A DNA stretch of 44,727 nucleotides from Mycobacterium sp. PO1 (GTDB lineage Bacteria; Actinomycetota; Actinomycetes; Mycobacteriales; Mycobacteriaceae), in NCBI RefSeq assembly GCF_017312405.1, contig NZ_BLTG01000059.1:1-44727 (forward strand), given 5' to 3'. Numbering within the stretch: position 1 is the stretch's first letter; every line of letters begins with the position of its first letter. A model generated the notes under the pieces. That model saw only the letters and a program-made list of their open reading frames with translations. It was not told the DNA's origin and made no database searches. The translations under genes were made by a program, and so were the position numbers. Positions 35,412 to 44,092 of this stretch are shown here, one piece after another.

Positions 35412-36409
35412 TGCTGTGCTCCTATCAGGTCGCTGCCGTCGGCGGTGGTCGGGGTGGGGGGAGCGGTTGGGGTCTCGTCGTGGTCGGCCAGCCAGCGTTC
35501 GGCGTCGATCGAGGCCGAACATCCGGTGCCGGCCGCGGTGATGGCCTGCCGGTAGGTGTGATCCACCAGGTCGCCAGCGGCGAACACCCCGTCCACCGAG
35601 GTGTAGGTGGTCCGTCCGCGGGTCTTGACGTAACCCTCGTCGTCCAGGTCGATCTGTCCACGGACCAACTCGGAGCGCGGGTCGTGCCCGATGGCGACGA
35701 ACACGCCGGTGACGGCCAGCTCGGATTCTTCGCCGGTGACGGTGTTGCGCAACCGGATGCCGCTGACCTTGGGGTCGCCCTCGATGGCGGTGACGGCCGT
35801 GTTGGTCAGGATGGTGATCTTGTCGTTGGCCTGGGCGCGTTCGAGCATGATCCGAGAGGCGCGGAACTCGTCGCGGCGGTGGATGAGCGTGACGCTGCGG
35901 GCGAACCGGGTCAGGAAGGTGGCCTCCTCCATGGCCGAGTCGCCGCCGCCGACCACGGCGATGTCCTGGTCGCGGAAGAAGAAGCCGTCGCAGGTGGCGC
36001 AAGTGCTGACCCCCATGCCGAGCAGGCTGTCCTCGCCCGGCACGCCGAGATGGCGGGCCGCGGCACCCATGGCCAGGATGACCGAGCGGGCGTGATGGGT
36101 TTCGTCGCCGACGGTGACGGTCTTGACCGGTCCGGTCAGATCGACCGCGTCGACATCTTCCATGCGCAGGTCGGCGCCGAAGCGCAGGGCCTGCTCACGC
36201 ATCTGGTCCATGAGTTCGGGGCCCATGATGCCGTCTTTGAAGCCGGGGTAGTTCTCGACCTCGGTGGTGGTCATCAGCGCGCCGCCGAATTGGCTGCCCT
36301 CGAAGACCAGGGGCTTGAGCTGGGCGCGCGCGGCGTACACGGCGGCGGTGTAACCGGCCGGACCGGAGCCGATGACGATGACGTCATGGATGGTGGGTGA
36401 GGAGGTCAT
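35408..36409 (-). CDS. trxB: thioredoxin reductase (NADPH)
   Basis: 333 residues from ATG 36409 (AAAGG upstream); a longer frame from 36547 adds a non-homologous Pro-rich leader. FAD-binding VIVIGSGPAGYTAA, redox pair CATC (Cys137, Cys140), NADPH-binding VVGGGDSAMEEA with HRRDEFRAS, and the C-terminal FAD motif VFAAGDLVDHTYRQAITAAGTG. Reduces the thioredoxin encoded next. The C-terminal 20 residues are a Pro/Thr-rich tail. Confidence 0.97.
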   Translation of the reverse strand: MTSSPTIHDVIVIGSGPAGYTAAVYAARAQLKPLVFEGSQFGGALMTTTEVENYPGFKDGIMGPELMDQMREQALRFGADLRMEDVDAVDLTGPVKTVTVGDETHHARSVILAMGAAARHLGVPGEDSLLGMGVSTCATCDGFFFRDQDIAVVGGGDSAMEEATFLTRFARSVTLIHRRDEFRASRIMLERAQANDKITILTNTAVTAIEGDPKVSGIRLRNTVTGEESELAVTGVFVAIGHDPRSELVRGQIDLDDEGYVKTRGRTTYTSVDGVFAAGDLVDHTYRQAITAAGTGCSASIDAERWLADHDETPTAPPTPTTADGSDLIGAQQ

Positions 36410-36497
36410 GCGAGCCTTTCTGCCTGCGGCACGGGTTCTAACAACAGGGTATGCCCGGGTGTTCCCGCAGACCTGCCCAGTGGGGGTGTCGGTGGGT

Positions 36498-37232
36498 TCA
36501 CGGCAGGTCCAGACTCCGGCGTGCGAGCAGGCCGGTGTCGGCGGCACTGCAGGTGGAGGCGACGACGACGGCGGTGGCCCGGTCGGGGACCTCGTCGGGA
36601 AGAACCAGCACCACGGCAGGACGGCCGGCGACCCGGTCGGTCCGCGCGCCGAGCACCGGTCCGCCGGGGGAGTGGCCTAGCCCGGCCAGGCAGGAGGCGA
36701 GCCGCCGCGGATCGGTCAACGGGCCCAGGTCGGCCGGCGCGGACAGCAGCGCGCGTAACTCGGTCTCGGGGACCGGGAAGTCGTCGGGCGCGGCGGTGAT
36801 CTGCGAGGCGGTCGGTCCGGCCGGGAACGACGGACCCGGCTCGCGGGTGAGGGTCACGGCGCCTATCGCGACCGCCGCGGTGGCGGCCAGCAGCCCGCCT
36901 CCGACCGCCACCCGCTGGGGACGGCTGAGGCTGGGCCGGGCGATGCGGTGTTCGGGCGTGCTGGACGCCGCACGCACTGCGGCACCGACCCGGGCGGTGA
37001 CGTCGGGCGGCGGAACGGGCGCGCCGGACGGATCGCTGCCGAGCCGGGCCAGCTCACCCCGCACCGCGTCGAGGTGGGCGAGGGTGCGCGTGGCTTCGGG
37101 ATCGTCGCAGGCGCGGCGCCGGATGCGGGCTGCGGTGGCGTCGTCGAGCAGTCCGGCCTGCAGGTCGGCCAGCACCGCGGCGGTGAGTTCGGGCGGATCG
37201 GTGCCGGGGTCACGGCCCGCGTGACCGTCCAT
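36498..37232 (-). CDS. rsmA: anti-sigma-M factor RsmA
   Basis: 244 residues. Membrane anti-sigma factor that holds SigM inactive. A cytoplasmic N-terminal region (about residues 1-95) is rich in Ala, Arg and Asp with no zinc-binding HxxxCxxC motif. One membrane helix (about 106-128) and an extracytoplasmic Pro/Ala-rich domain with two cysteines follow. Assignment rests on place: 57 bp downstream of sigM and upstream of trxB, as Rv3912 is in M. tuberculosis, and on the one-helix layout. Confidence 0.85.
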   Translation of the reverse strand: MDGHAGRDPGTDPPELTAAVLADLQAGLLDDATAARIRRRACDDPEATRTLAHLDAVRGELARLGSDPSGAPVPPPDVTARVGAAVRAASSTPEHRIARPSLSRPQRVAVGGGLLAATAAVAIGAVTLTREPGPSFPAGPTASQITAAPDDFPVPETELRALLSAPADLGPLTDPRRLASCLAGLGHSPGGPVLGARTDRVAGRPAVVLVLPDEVPDRATAVVVASTCSAADTGLLARRSLDLP

Positions 37233-37289
37233 GGCTGCCCCCGGCTGCTCGTCGACTCCTGCGAACCGTTCGAGGCTAACCGACCGCGG

Positions 37290-37940
37290 TCACCCGGCGG
37301 GGGCACCGGCGGCCAGCCCGTCCAGCGCGCCCGCCAGTTTGGCGCGGGCCCGTGAGCAGCGGCTCTTCACCGTGCCCTCGGGCACACCCAGGATCAGCGC
37401 CGTCTCGGCGACTGTGTAGCCCTGCATGTCGACCGCGACGACCGCGGCTCGCTGCTCGACAGGCAGGCCCAGCAGCGCGCGCTCGACGACGAGAGCGGTG
37501 ACGAGCCGACCGGTCGGGTCGGTAGCCGGACCGGCGTGCTCCTCGAGTACCTCGCACGAATGCACCCGGTTGCGCCGCAGCCGGTCCAGGCAGGCGTTGA
37601 CGACGATGCGATACAGCCAGCTGCTGACCGTGGAGTCGTGGCGGAACCGGTGCGCGGATCGGTGCGCGGCGAGCATGGCGTCCTGCAGCGCGTCGGCGGC
37701 GTCGTCGGGGTTGCGGCTGGTCAGCGTCGCCAACCGGTAGAGCTGCCGATGGTGGCGGTGGAACAGCTCCTCGAATGCGTATCGGTCGCCGCGGACATGC
37801 GCGTCGAGCAACTCGGCGTCACTGAGCAGTTCAACGTCACTGAGCAGTTCAACGTCACTGAGCGGTTCAACGTCACCGAGCGGTTCAACGTCACCGAGCA
37901 GCCGTTCCCTGCGATGTGCACGTGCCCCGAAGATCCCCAC
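37290..37940 (-). CDS. sigM: ECF RNA polymerase sigma factor SigM with an expanded N-terminal repeat
   Basis: 216 residues, GTG start. Region 2 covers about 44-115 (DRYAFEELFHRHHRQLYRLA, DDAADALQDAML, WLYRIVVNACLDRLRR). Region 4 covers about 150-205 (LPVEQRAAVVAVDMQGYTV, LGVPEGTVKSRCSRARAKL). The N-terminus differs from the M. tuberculosis protein by an inserted run of the hexapeptide LSDVEL and variants just before the normal SDAELL, encoded by an 18-bp tandem repeat. M. tuberculosis SigM controls certain secreted Esx proteins and lipids. The ribosome site of the GTG is weak. RsmA lies immediately downstream. Confidence 0.94.
   Translation of the reverse strand: MGIFGARAHRRERLLGDVEPLGDVEPLSDVELLSDVELLSDAELLDAHVRGDRYAFEELFHRHHRQLYRLATLTSRNPDDAADALQDAMLAAHRSAHRFRHDSTVSSWLYRIVVNACLDRLRRNRVHSCEVLEEHAGPATDPTGRLVTALVVERALLGLPVEQRAAVVAVDMQGYTVAETALILGVPEGTVKSRCSRARAKLAGALDGLAAGAPAG
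37812..37901 (-). repeat. five tandem 18-bp units at the 5' end of sigM
   Basis: Units start at 37812, 37830, 37848, 37866 and 37884. The three in the middle differ by only one or two bases and match TTCAACGTCACTGAGC. On the minus strand they encode LGDVEP, LGDVEP, LSDVEL, LSDVEL and LSDAEL in frame, so unit number can change without a frameshift. Confidence 0.93.
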
Positions 37941-38040
37941 AGCCGAACACTAAGGGCACCGACAGGGGGTGTCGGACACCAGTTTCTGGCGTCCACGCTC
38001 ATCTGCGCCGACCCCGGTGCGGTGCTGGGGATGGACCCGG

Positions 38041-41000
38041 TCAGGACGCCGCGCGCAGCGTGATCTCGGCGATGTCGGAGCGGCTCTCCCCGCCGACGTT
38101 TCCGAGCTTGGTGATCCACACCAGCACGTGTGACGTCGGTGCCGCGTCCTCGACGTCGATGGTGTTGGACCCCGGTCGAAGCGCAGTGGGCTGGGTCAGT
38201 GCGGTGGTGTCGTCCAGCGAGGACGGGGTGGCGGTGGACGACGAGCGGATCTGCACGGACGTGCCGGTGCTGTTGAGGTTGATCGTCACCGATCCCAGCG
38301 TCGCCGGCTCCGGCAGCTGCAGCATCAGGCCCAACCCGTTCTTGAAGTTCGGGAACGGCTCCGGGTCGCTGTAGGTGTCGGTGGGCCACACCGTGCTCGG
38401 GTCGCCGTCGATGGCGAGCTCGGCCAGATCGGGCGCGTCGGCCTCACCTTCGGGGGAGAACACGGTGACCGAGCTGGGTTCGATCACCTGCCCGGCGGTC
38501 TGCGGCTCACTGGTCTGTTCCGAGGATTCGGTGGGCGAGTTCAGGCCGAGTTCGTCGCCGCCCAGACCGTCGTCGACGTCGCCGAAGATGTTGCTGAGCA
38601 CCGTGCCCATCAGCACCACGAACAACACGAGCACGGCAGCGCCGACGCTCAGGCCGATGATCAGGCCCTTGCGGCGTCGCGCTTCGGCCTCGGGGTCGGG
38701 CTCGGGCTTCCAGTCCTCGGCGGCGGGTTCGGGCGCGGCCTCGACGGGGGCGAGGTGGTCGGTGCGGTCGGCGACCGCGGTGGCCTGCTGCAGCAGGTTC
38801 AGCAGGGTGCCGGCGCTGCGGATCGCCCCGCCGTCCTGGACGGCCCGGATGGCCGCGGCCGAGATCTGGAACGGGATGTCGCGGTCCACCGTCTTGGGTT
38901 CGACGGGCTGGCCGGCGGCGTCGCGGTCGGCCTGCGCCAAGCCGCTGGGCTCACCGCGTTCGGGCAGTGGCCAGCGGTTGACCAGCAGGGCGTACAGCGC
39001 GGCGCCGATCCCGCGGATGTCGTTCTCGGGGGTGGCGTCGGGCAGCGTCGCCGGAAACGCCAGCGCGACGTCGCCGTCGATGCTGACCCGGATCCGGCTG
39101 GGGTGATCCACCGACAACGCGACGCCCTGCCGGTGCGCGACGTCGGCGGCCGCGGCCAGGGACTGCACGGCCCGGGCACCGCCGATCGGGGAGGGCGCGG
39201 TGTCGGCGACCTCGACCAGCGATCCGCCCCGGATCCACTCCGAGACGACCAGGCCTCCGGAGCCGCTGCTGACGACGTCGAGGACACGCGCCACACCGGG
39301 CATGTCGATGCGTCCGAGTCGCTGGGTGCGGGACAGGATCTCCTGCACCTCGTGGTCGGGCATCGTGCCGTCGGGGTCGACGAACGTCAGGGCGACCTGT
39401 CGGTCCAGCGCGGTGTCCAGGGCCTGCCAGAACTGCAGGTTGGCGGGTCCGCCGTGAAAAACCAGCAGCCGGTAGCGGCCGGCGGCGATCGTCGCGCCGG
39501 GAATGAGGTGGACGTCGTCGCCGGACAACGGCGTCTCGACGGTCTGTTCGCGCGGGGATTCGAACGCCACCGGTTCGCGGGTCGGGTCACCGGCGTAGTC
39601 GTTCGCGGGCCGGCGACCCTCCGATGCCGACACCGGATCGGGCTTCGCGGCGGCGGGCACGTCCGGCTGGAAGTCGTCGGCCGCGGGACCGGTCGGCCGG
39701 GAGAGACGAGTGGTTTCAGGGCTGTCCGCGGAATCGTGATCGGCCGGAGAACCGTTTGCGGGTCTGTCGCTCACCGCGGATCCTCTCCCCCTCCTCCAGT
39801 CGTCGGCGACGTCGGCCGAAGGTCCGCGCTGCACCGGATCGGGCTGCTGGTGGCGGTGCGGCGAGGACGAACTCTTGCGATCAGGGTACGTGAGGGACCG
39901 CCCGGATCGTGGCGGGACGGACGGTAGAGCGCGGGCAGGCGGGGTTGCCCGGCGGGATCCGAGGCGGCGGCGCACCAGCGCCAGTGCGGCCTCGGCCTCG
40001 GGTACCCGGGCCGCGAGCAGCACCCCGACGATGACGGGCACCATGATCAGGCCCAGGACGGTCAACCGCAGCAGGGAACCCCCGCCGCCCCACTGATCGG
40101 TCAGCACCTCCAGACCGAGCACGCGATCGGCGATGTGTGCGAGCAGGCCCCCGCCCAACGACGCGGTGATGGTGACCAGGATGGTTCGGACCACGTCGAG
40201 GCTGAGCAGGTGCCCGTCCGGTGGATTCAGCCGTGACCGCAGCAAAAAGTGGCCGACCGCGGCCCCGGCGAGGAAGCCCAGCCCGTTGGCCAGACCCAGG
40301 TAGCCGGCGACCAGCTTCGGGTCGTCGGTCAGGTGCGGCGCCGCCACCGACGCCGCGATCTTCACCGCGGTGATCACGACGATCAGCACTATCGGCGTCC
40401 ACGGCTCCTCGCGGGCGTAGAAGACCCTCAGCTGCAACAGCAGCAGGGTGTAGGGGATCAGCGTGAACGCCGACAGGGAGATGGCGACGCCGAGGTAGCC
40501 CGCGTCGGCTGCCCCGAAGTTCCCGTAGGAGAACAGGGCGCTGCCGATCGCGGGCCCGCCGACGGTCATCATCGCGACGATCGGGATCAGCGTGACCATG
40601 GTCAGGCGGGTGGCCAGCGACAGGTCGGCCAGCACTGCGGGGCCGTTCTCGGCGGCCGCGTTGCGGGACAGCCGCGGCATCACCACGGTCAGCACGGTGA
40701 CGCCGATGATGCCGAACGGCAGCTGCAGGATCAGCCACGTGTAGTTGTAGATCGCCGGCCCCGAATCGGCTGCGCCGGCAGCGATCCGGTTGCCCACCAC
40801 CAGACCTGCCTGGCTGATGAGCACATAGAGCACCATCGCCAGCGCCATCATCCCGAACTTCTTGAGCCGGTCGTCGATACCCCACAGCGGCCGCATGCTG
40901 ACGTGGCGGGCGCGCAGCGCCACGAACACCACGGCGGCCTGGGTGATGACACCCAGCGTCGTACCGATGCCGAGCACCAGCAGTTTGGCGGTGCCCATCG

Positions 41001-41619
41001 CGACCGGGTCGACGGACAGCTCGCCCGGGACGAGCGCGAACAGCCCGAGCGTAACCAGGGCGACCATGTTGTTGACCACCGGCGCCCAGGCCGGCGGGCC
41101 GAACACGTTGCGGGTGTTGAGGATCGCCATGAACACCGATGACAGCCCGTAGAAGATGATCTGCGGCAGCAGCAGATACGCGAACGCGGTGGTGAGCGGG
41201 CGGTTGACCTCCGGATCCGACCCCAGCATCAGGTTCACCAGCTGCGGCGCCGCCACGATCGACACGGCCGTGACGGCCAGCAGCAGCGTCGTGGCCAGCG
41301 TGAGGAGGCGGCGCACGAACGCCGCTCCGCCGTCGGGGTCGTCGCGTTCGGCGCGGGCGAGCACGGGCACGAAGATGGCGGTGAACGTGGCCTCCAGCAC
41401 CAGCGCCGCGATCAGGTTGGGCAGCTGGTTGGCGACGGTGAAGGCACTGAGCAGCGGCCCGCCGAGCAGGATGGCCAGCAGCACCATCCGGGCGAACCCG
41501 GTGAGCCGGCTGACCAGCGTGGCGATCGCCATCCCCCAGGAGCGCGACACGACCGCCGAATCGGACAGCTCGGGGCGCGGCGCGGGACCGTTCGCGGTGC
41601 GCCGTACCGAATCACTCAC
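38041..41619 (-). CDS. murJ: lipid II flippase MurJ (MviN) fused to a pseudokinase and extracellular domain
   Basis: 1192 residues. The MurJ core (about residues 20-540) has 14 or so membrane helices. A disordered polar linker (about 545-700) leads to a cytoplasmic pseudokinase (about 705-945), then one further helix (about 983-1006) and an extracytoplasmic domain resembling a carbohydrate-binding fold (about 1045-1192, with WPTDTYSDPEPF). The pseudokinase lacks the beta-3 lysine (VALTF instead of VAIK), the HRD histidine and arginine (SVDH) and the DFG aspartate (AFP). In M. tuberculosis PknB phosphorylates this domain, which then recruits FhaA. GTG 41619 overlaps the upstream stop by 8 bp; an in-frame GTG at 41706 lies inside the upstream gene. 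Confidence 0.95.
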   Translation of the reverse strand: MSDSVRRTANGPAPRPELSDSAVVSRSWGMAIATLVSRLTGFARMVLLAILLGGPLLSAFTVANQLPNLIAALVLEATFTAIFVPVLARAERDDPDGGAAFVRRLLTLATTLLLAVTAVSIVAAPQLVNLMLGSDPEVNRPLTTAFAYLLLPQIIFYGLSSVFMAILNTRNVFGPPAWAPVVNNMVALVTLGLFALVPGELSVDPVAMGTAKLLVLGIGTTLGVITQAAVVFVALRARHVSMRPLWGIDDRLKKFGMMALAMVLYVLISQAGLVVGNRIAAGAADSGPAIYNYTWLILQLPFGIIGVTVLTVVMPRLSRNAAAENGPAVLADLSLATRLTMVTLIPIVAMMTVGGPAIGSALFSYGNFGAADAGYLGVAISLSAFTLIPYTLLLLQLRVFYAREEPWTPIVLIVVITAVKIAASVAAPHLTDDPKLVAGYLGLANGLGFLAGAAVGHFLLRSRLNPPDGHLLSLDVVRTILVTITASLGGGLLAHIADRVLGLEVLTDQWGGGGSLLRLTVLGLIMVPVIVGVLLAARVPEAEAALALVRRRLGSRRATPPARALPSVPPRSGRSLTYPDRKSSSSPHRHQQPDPVQRGPSADVADDWRRGRGSAVSDRPANGSPADHDSADSPETTRLSRPTGPAADDFQPDVPAAAKPDPVSASEGRRPANDYAGDPTREPVAFESPREQTVETPLSGDDVHLIPGATIAAGRYRLLVFHGGPANLQFWQALDTALDRQVALTFVDPDGTMPDHEVQEILSRTQRLGRIDMPGVARVLDVVSSGSGGLVVSEWIRGGSLVEVADTAPSPIGGARAVQSLAAAADVAHRQGVALSVDHPSRIRVSIDGDVALAFPATLPDATPENDIRGIGAALYALLVNRWPLPERGEPSGLAQADRDAAGQPVEPKTVDRDIPFQISAAAIRAVQDGGAIRSAGTLLNLLQQATAVADRTDHLAPVEAAPEPAAEDWKPEPDPEAEARRRKGLIIGLSVGAAVLVLFVVLMGTVLSNIFGDVDDGLGGDELGLNSPTESSEQTSEPQTAGQVIEPSSVTVFSPEGEADAPDLAELAIDGDPSTVWPTDTYSDPEPFPNFKNGLGLMLQLPEPATLGSVTINLNSTGTSVQIRSSSTATPSSLDDTTALTQPTALRPGSNTIDVEDAAPTSHVLVWITKLGNVGGESRSDIAEITLRAAS

Positions 41620-44092
41620 CGGTGCCACCGGTGGTCGTCGAGGTGCGTCGCCCGCGGGAACCGTCGCGACCGCGGGTGGCCCGGTCCGCCCTGTCCCCGG
41701 TGTCACGGTCCCCGGTCTCGTGGCCGTCGTCGCTGTCGTCCCATGCCAGCGCGACCTCGATCGGGTCCGGGCGGTCCAGGTCCGCGCGGTCGGGCTGACC
41801 GCGGAACCGGTGCCACAGTCGCCGGCCCACCAGCAGCACCAGCACCACCCCGCCGGTCAGCGTGATGAAGAACAGCACCTTGCCGTAGGCGTTGGAGTGC
41901 ACCGACAACCGCACCGGTTCGCCGAGTGGCAGACCGTCGGCGGTGCGGAGCGCGACGTCGACCGCCACCCGTTGGGTGAAGTGCACCTCGATCGGCACCT
42001 TCAGCGGCAGGAATCCCGGCGGCAGCACGATCTCGCCCATGTCGGTGACCGTCATGCCCGGCGGTGCGTCGATGTCGAGCCGGACCCGGATCGGCACGGG
42101 CAGGTCGTTGCGCAGCGCCAGCGGCAGCGGGCTGCGCTCGGTGGCGAGCGTGTAGGAGCCGCTCGGATTGACGATGGTGACGGCGTTGAACAGGTCCTCG
42201 ACGGTGCGCCCGACAGTGGTGAGTCGCTGCTGGGCCAGACCGTTGCGGGCGTCGGGCGGCACGGACTGACTCAGCGCCCGCAACAGATCCTCGCGCAGCG
42301 GATCGGTGTAGCTGAACCCGGTGAGGCCGGTGCGCTCATCGGTGGTCAACGCGGAGGTCAGCCCCCACAACCGGCCCGTCACGGCGGCGATTCCGGAGAT
42401 CACGCCGTCGTCGAAGCGGCCTCGCGGATTGCCCGGCACTCCGCGCGGCAGCGGGGCCGTCTCCGCCGTCGCGGCCGCGTCGGCGATGACCTCGGGCAGC
42501 GGGCGCGGCTCGGCGAGACCGGAGCGGATGCTGCTGGCGAGGGCGGTGAGGATCGCCTGGGCGTCGTCGGCGCTGAGATTCCACACCAGCGGCGGCATCA
42601 GGATCTGCTCGCGCGGCGCCAGGTCGGGATTGAGTGAGCGCCACAGCAGGGCGCCGAGCGCGTCCTGGCGGCGGGCCACGGCGGAATCCTGTTTGAGCGG
42701 GATGTCCAGCGACGGTTCCAGATAAGTCGGTGTCTCCGGGTTGGTGCCTGCGCCGCCGAGCGCCGCCCCGACGGCGGGGTCGAACAGCGCCGCGGTGACA
42801 CCGGGGGTGAACCGCACCGGCACCGCGTCGGCGGTGGCGGGGGTGTCGTCCACCGCATCTCCGGGGCCGGCCAGTGGCGCGGCCCCGATGGCGACGGTCC
42901 CGGCGGGACCGTAGACGTCGGACAACAGGCGCACCGCGGGCGCGGTGACCGGGCCGTCGCCGATCAGCGTGGCGCCGCGGATCGCGGTGGTGCCGAGCAG
43001 GCGGTCGACGATGTCGGCGCCGGTGGTGGTTGCGATCGTCGACAGGCCCGGGTCGCCCACCCGGCGCAGCGCGTCGAGGTCGGCCTGGGCGTACACCGTC
43101 GGCGCGACGCACATGCGCTGGGCCAATGTCGTCAGTCGGGCGAGCCAGTCGGTGGCGGCCTGCTGGCCGGTGCCCGGATGCGTCGGGGTGCCCGCGCCCG
43201 CGTCGGCGGCGTCGTTGACGACGTAGCCGGCCGTCATGGCGCTGACGGTCACCAGCAGATCGGGATCCACCGCCAGGCACAGCGCGCGGGTCACCTCGCC
43301 GGCGGGATCGACCTCCAGACTGGTCGCGAACTCCACCGCCGACAGCATGGTGTCCAGCCGTCCACCCGGGGCCAGCGACGTCGCGAGCTCGTCGTCGATG
43401 AGCCGAACCGGAGCAGTGCCGCCGGGCTGTCCGCCGGCCAGCCGGGGCCGGTCGGCCAGCGGCCAGAACATCGTCAGGCCCACCGGGCGGGTGGTGTCCG
43501 GCGGTATCGCCGACTCCAGCGTGTTCGCCCCGGACCGTTCGGCCCCGGCCTCGGGCGGAACACCCATGACCGGCAGCAGGAAGCGGGTGTCGTCGAGCCG
43601 GGCCGGCGCGCCGTAGTCGGGGGTGCCGTTGACGTTGACCAGGACCGGGTAGACGCCGGGGTCGTCGATGTCCAGCGACGCGTAGGTGGCGGACCGTACC
43701 GGGGCGGCCAGCCGGAACGGCACCTCCTGGCCGCGGGCCATCTCCGGGGCGACGGTGATGAAGTCCGACACCGGTTGGTACTGGTCGAGGTTGCCGGACA
43801 GATCCGTGCGCAGCGACGTCGAGGCCGTCACCGCCGGCGCGTGTTCGAGCCGGACCACCACATCGCGCACCGGCCGGTCACCGATGTTGCTGACGGTGCC
43901 GGTGACCGTCACCAGGGGTTCGCTGGTGGTCGTCATGACATCCGGGGTCACGGTGTCGATGGTCAGCCGCAGGAACTGGTCGGCCGCGGGCTGGGCGTGC
44001 GCAGCGACCGCTCCGGTGGGCGCCACGGCGAACGACAGCGCCAGGACCGCGGTGGCCAGCCGCAGCCATGCCCGGTGTGCCCGCCTCGTCAC
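41612..44092 (-). CDS. DUF6049 secreted/membrane protein (Rv3909-like)
   Basis: 826 residues, GTG start overlapping the mutT4 stop by 4 bp. An N-terminal signal peptide (about residues 1-33, ending VAAHAQ) and one C-terminal membrane helix (about 752-773, FFITLTGGVVLVLLVGRRLW) place most of the protein outside the membrane, with a charged Asp/Arg-rich cytoplasmic tail. The start of the exported part (LTIDTVTPDVMTTTSEPLVTVTGTVSN) looks like an Ig-like domain, and a second beta-rich segment precedes the helix. It is coupled to murJ, so a role in envelope assembly is likely, but the function is unknown. Confidence 0.9.
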   Translation of the reverse strand: MTRRAHRAWLRLATAVLALSFAVAPTGAVAAHAQPAADQFLRLTIDTVTPDVMTTTSEPLVTVTGTVSNIGDRPVRDVVVRLEHAPAVTASTSLRTDLSGNLDQYQPVSDFITVAPEMARGQEVPFRLAAPVRSATYASLDIDDPGVYPVLVNVNGTPDYGAPARLDDTRFLLPVMGVPPEAGAERSGANTLESAIPPDTTRPVGLTMFWPLADRPRLAGGQPGGTAPVRLIDDELATSLAPGGRLDTMLSAVEFATSLEVDPAGEVTRALCLAVDPDLLVTVSAMTAGYVVNDAADAGAGTPTHPGTGQQAATDWLARLTTLAQRMCVAPTVYAQADLDALRRVGDPGLSTIATTTGADIVDRLLGTTAIRGATLIGDGPVTAPAVRLLSDVYGPAGTVAIGAAPLAGPGDAVDDTPATADAVPVRFTPGVTAALFDPAVGAALGGAGTNPETPTYLEPSLDIPLKQDSAVARRQDALGALLWRSLNPDLAPREQILMPPLVWNLSADDAQAILTALASSIRSGLAEPRPLPEVIADAAATAETAPLPRGVPGNPRGRFDDGVISGIAAVTGRLWGLTSALTTDERTGLTGFSYTDPLREDLLRALSQSVPPDARNGLAQQRLTTVGRTVEDLFNAVTIVNPSGSYTLATERSPLPLALRNDLPVPIRVRLDIDAPPGMTVTDMGEIVLPPGFLPLKVPIEVHFTQRVAVDVALRTADGLPLGEPVRLSVHSNAYGKVLFFITLTGGVVLVLLVGRRLWHRFRGQPDRADLDRPDPIEVALAWDDSDDGHETGDRDTGDRADRATRGRDGSRGRRTSTTTGGTGE

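Noticed and set aside
35070..36002. Apparent 310-residue fusion of an Arg/His/Pro-rich leader to thioredoxin
   Set aside because: The leader is out-of-frame trxB sequence; thioredoxin starts at ATG 35411, coupled to the trxB stop.
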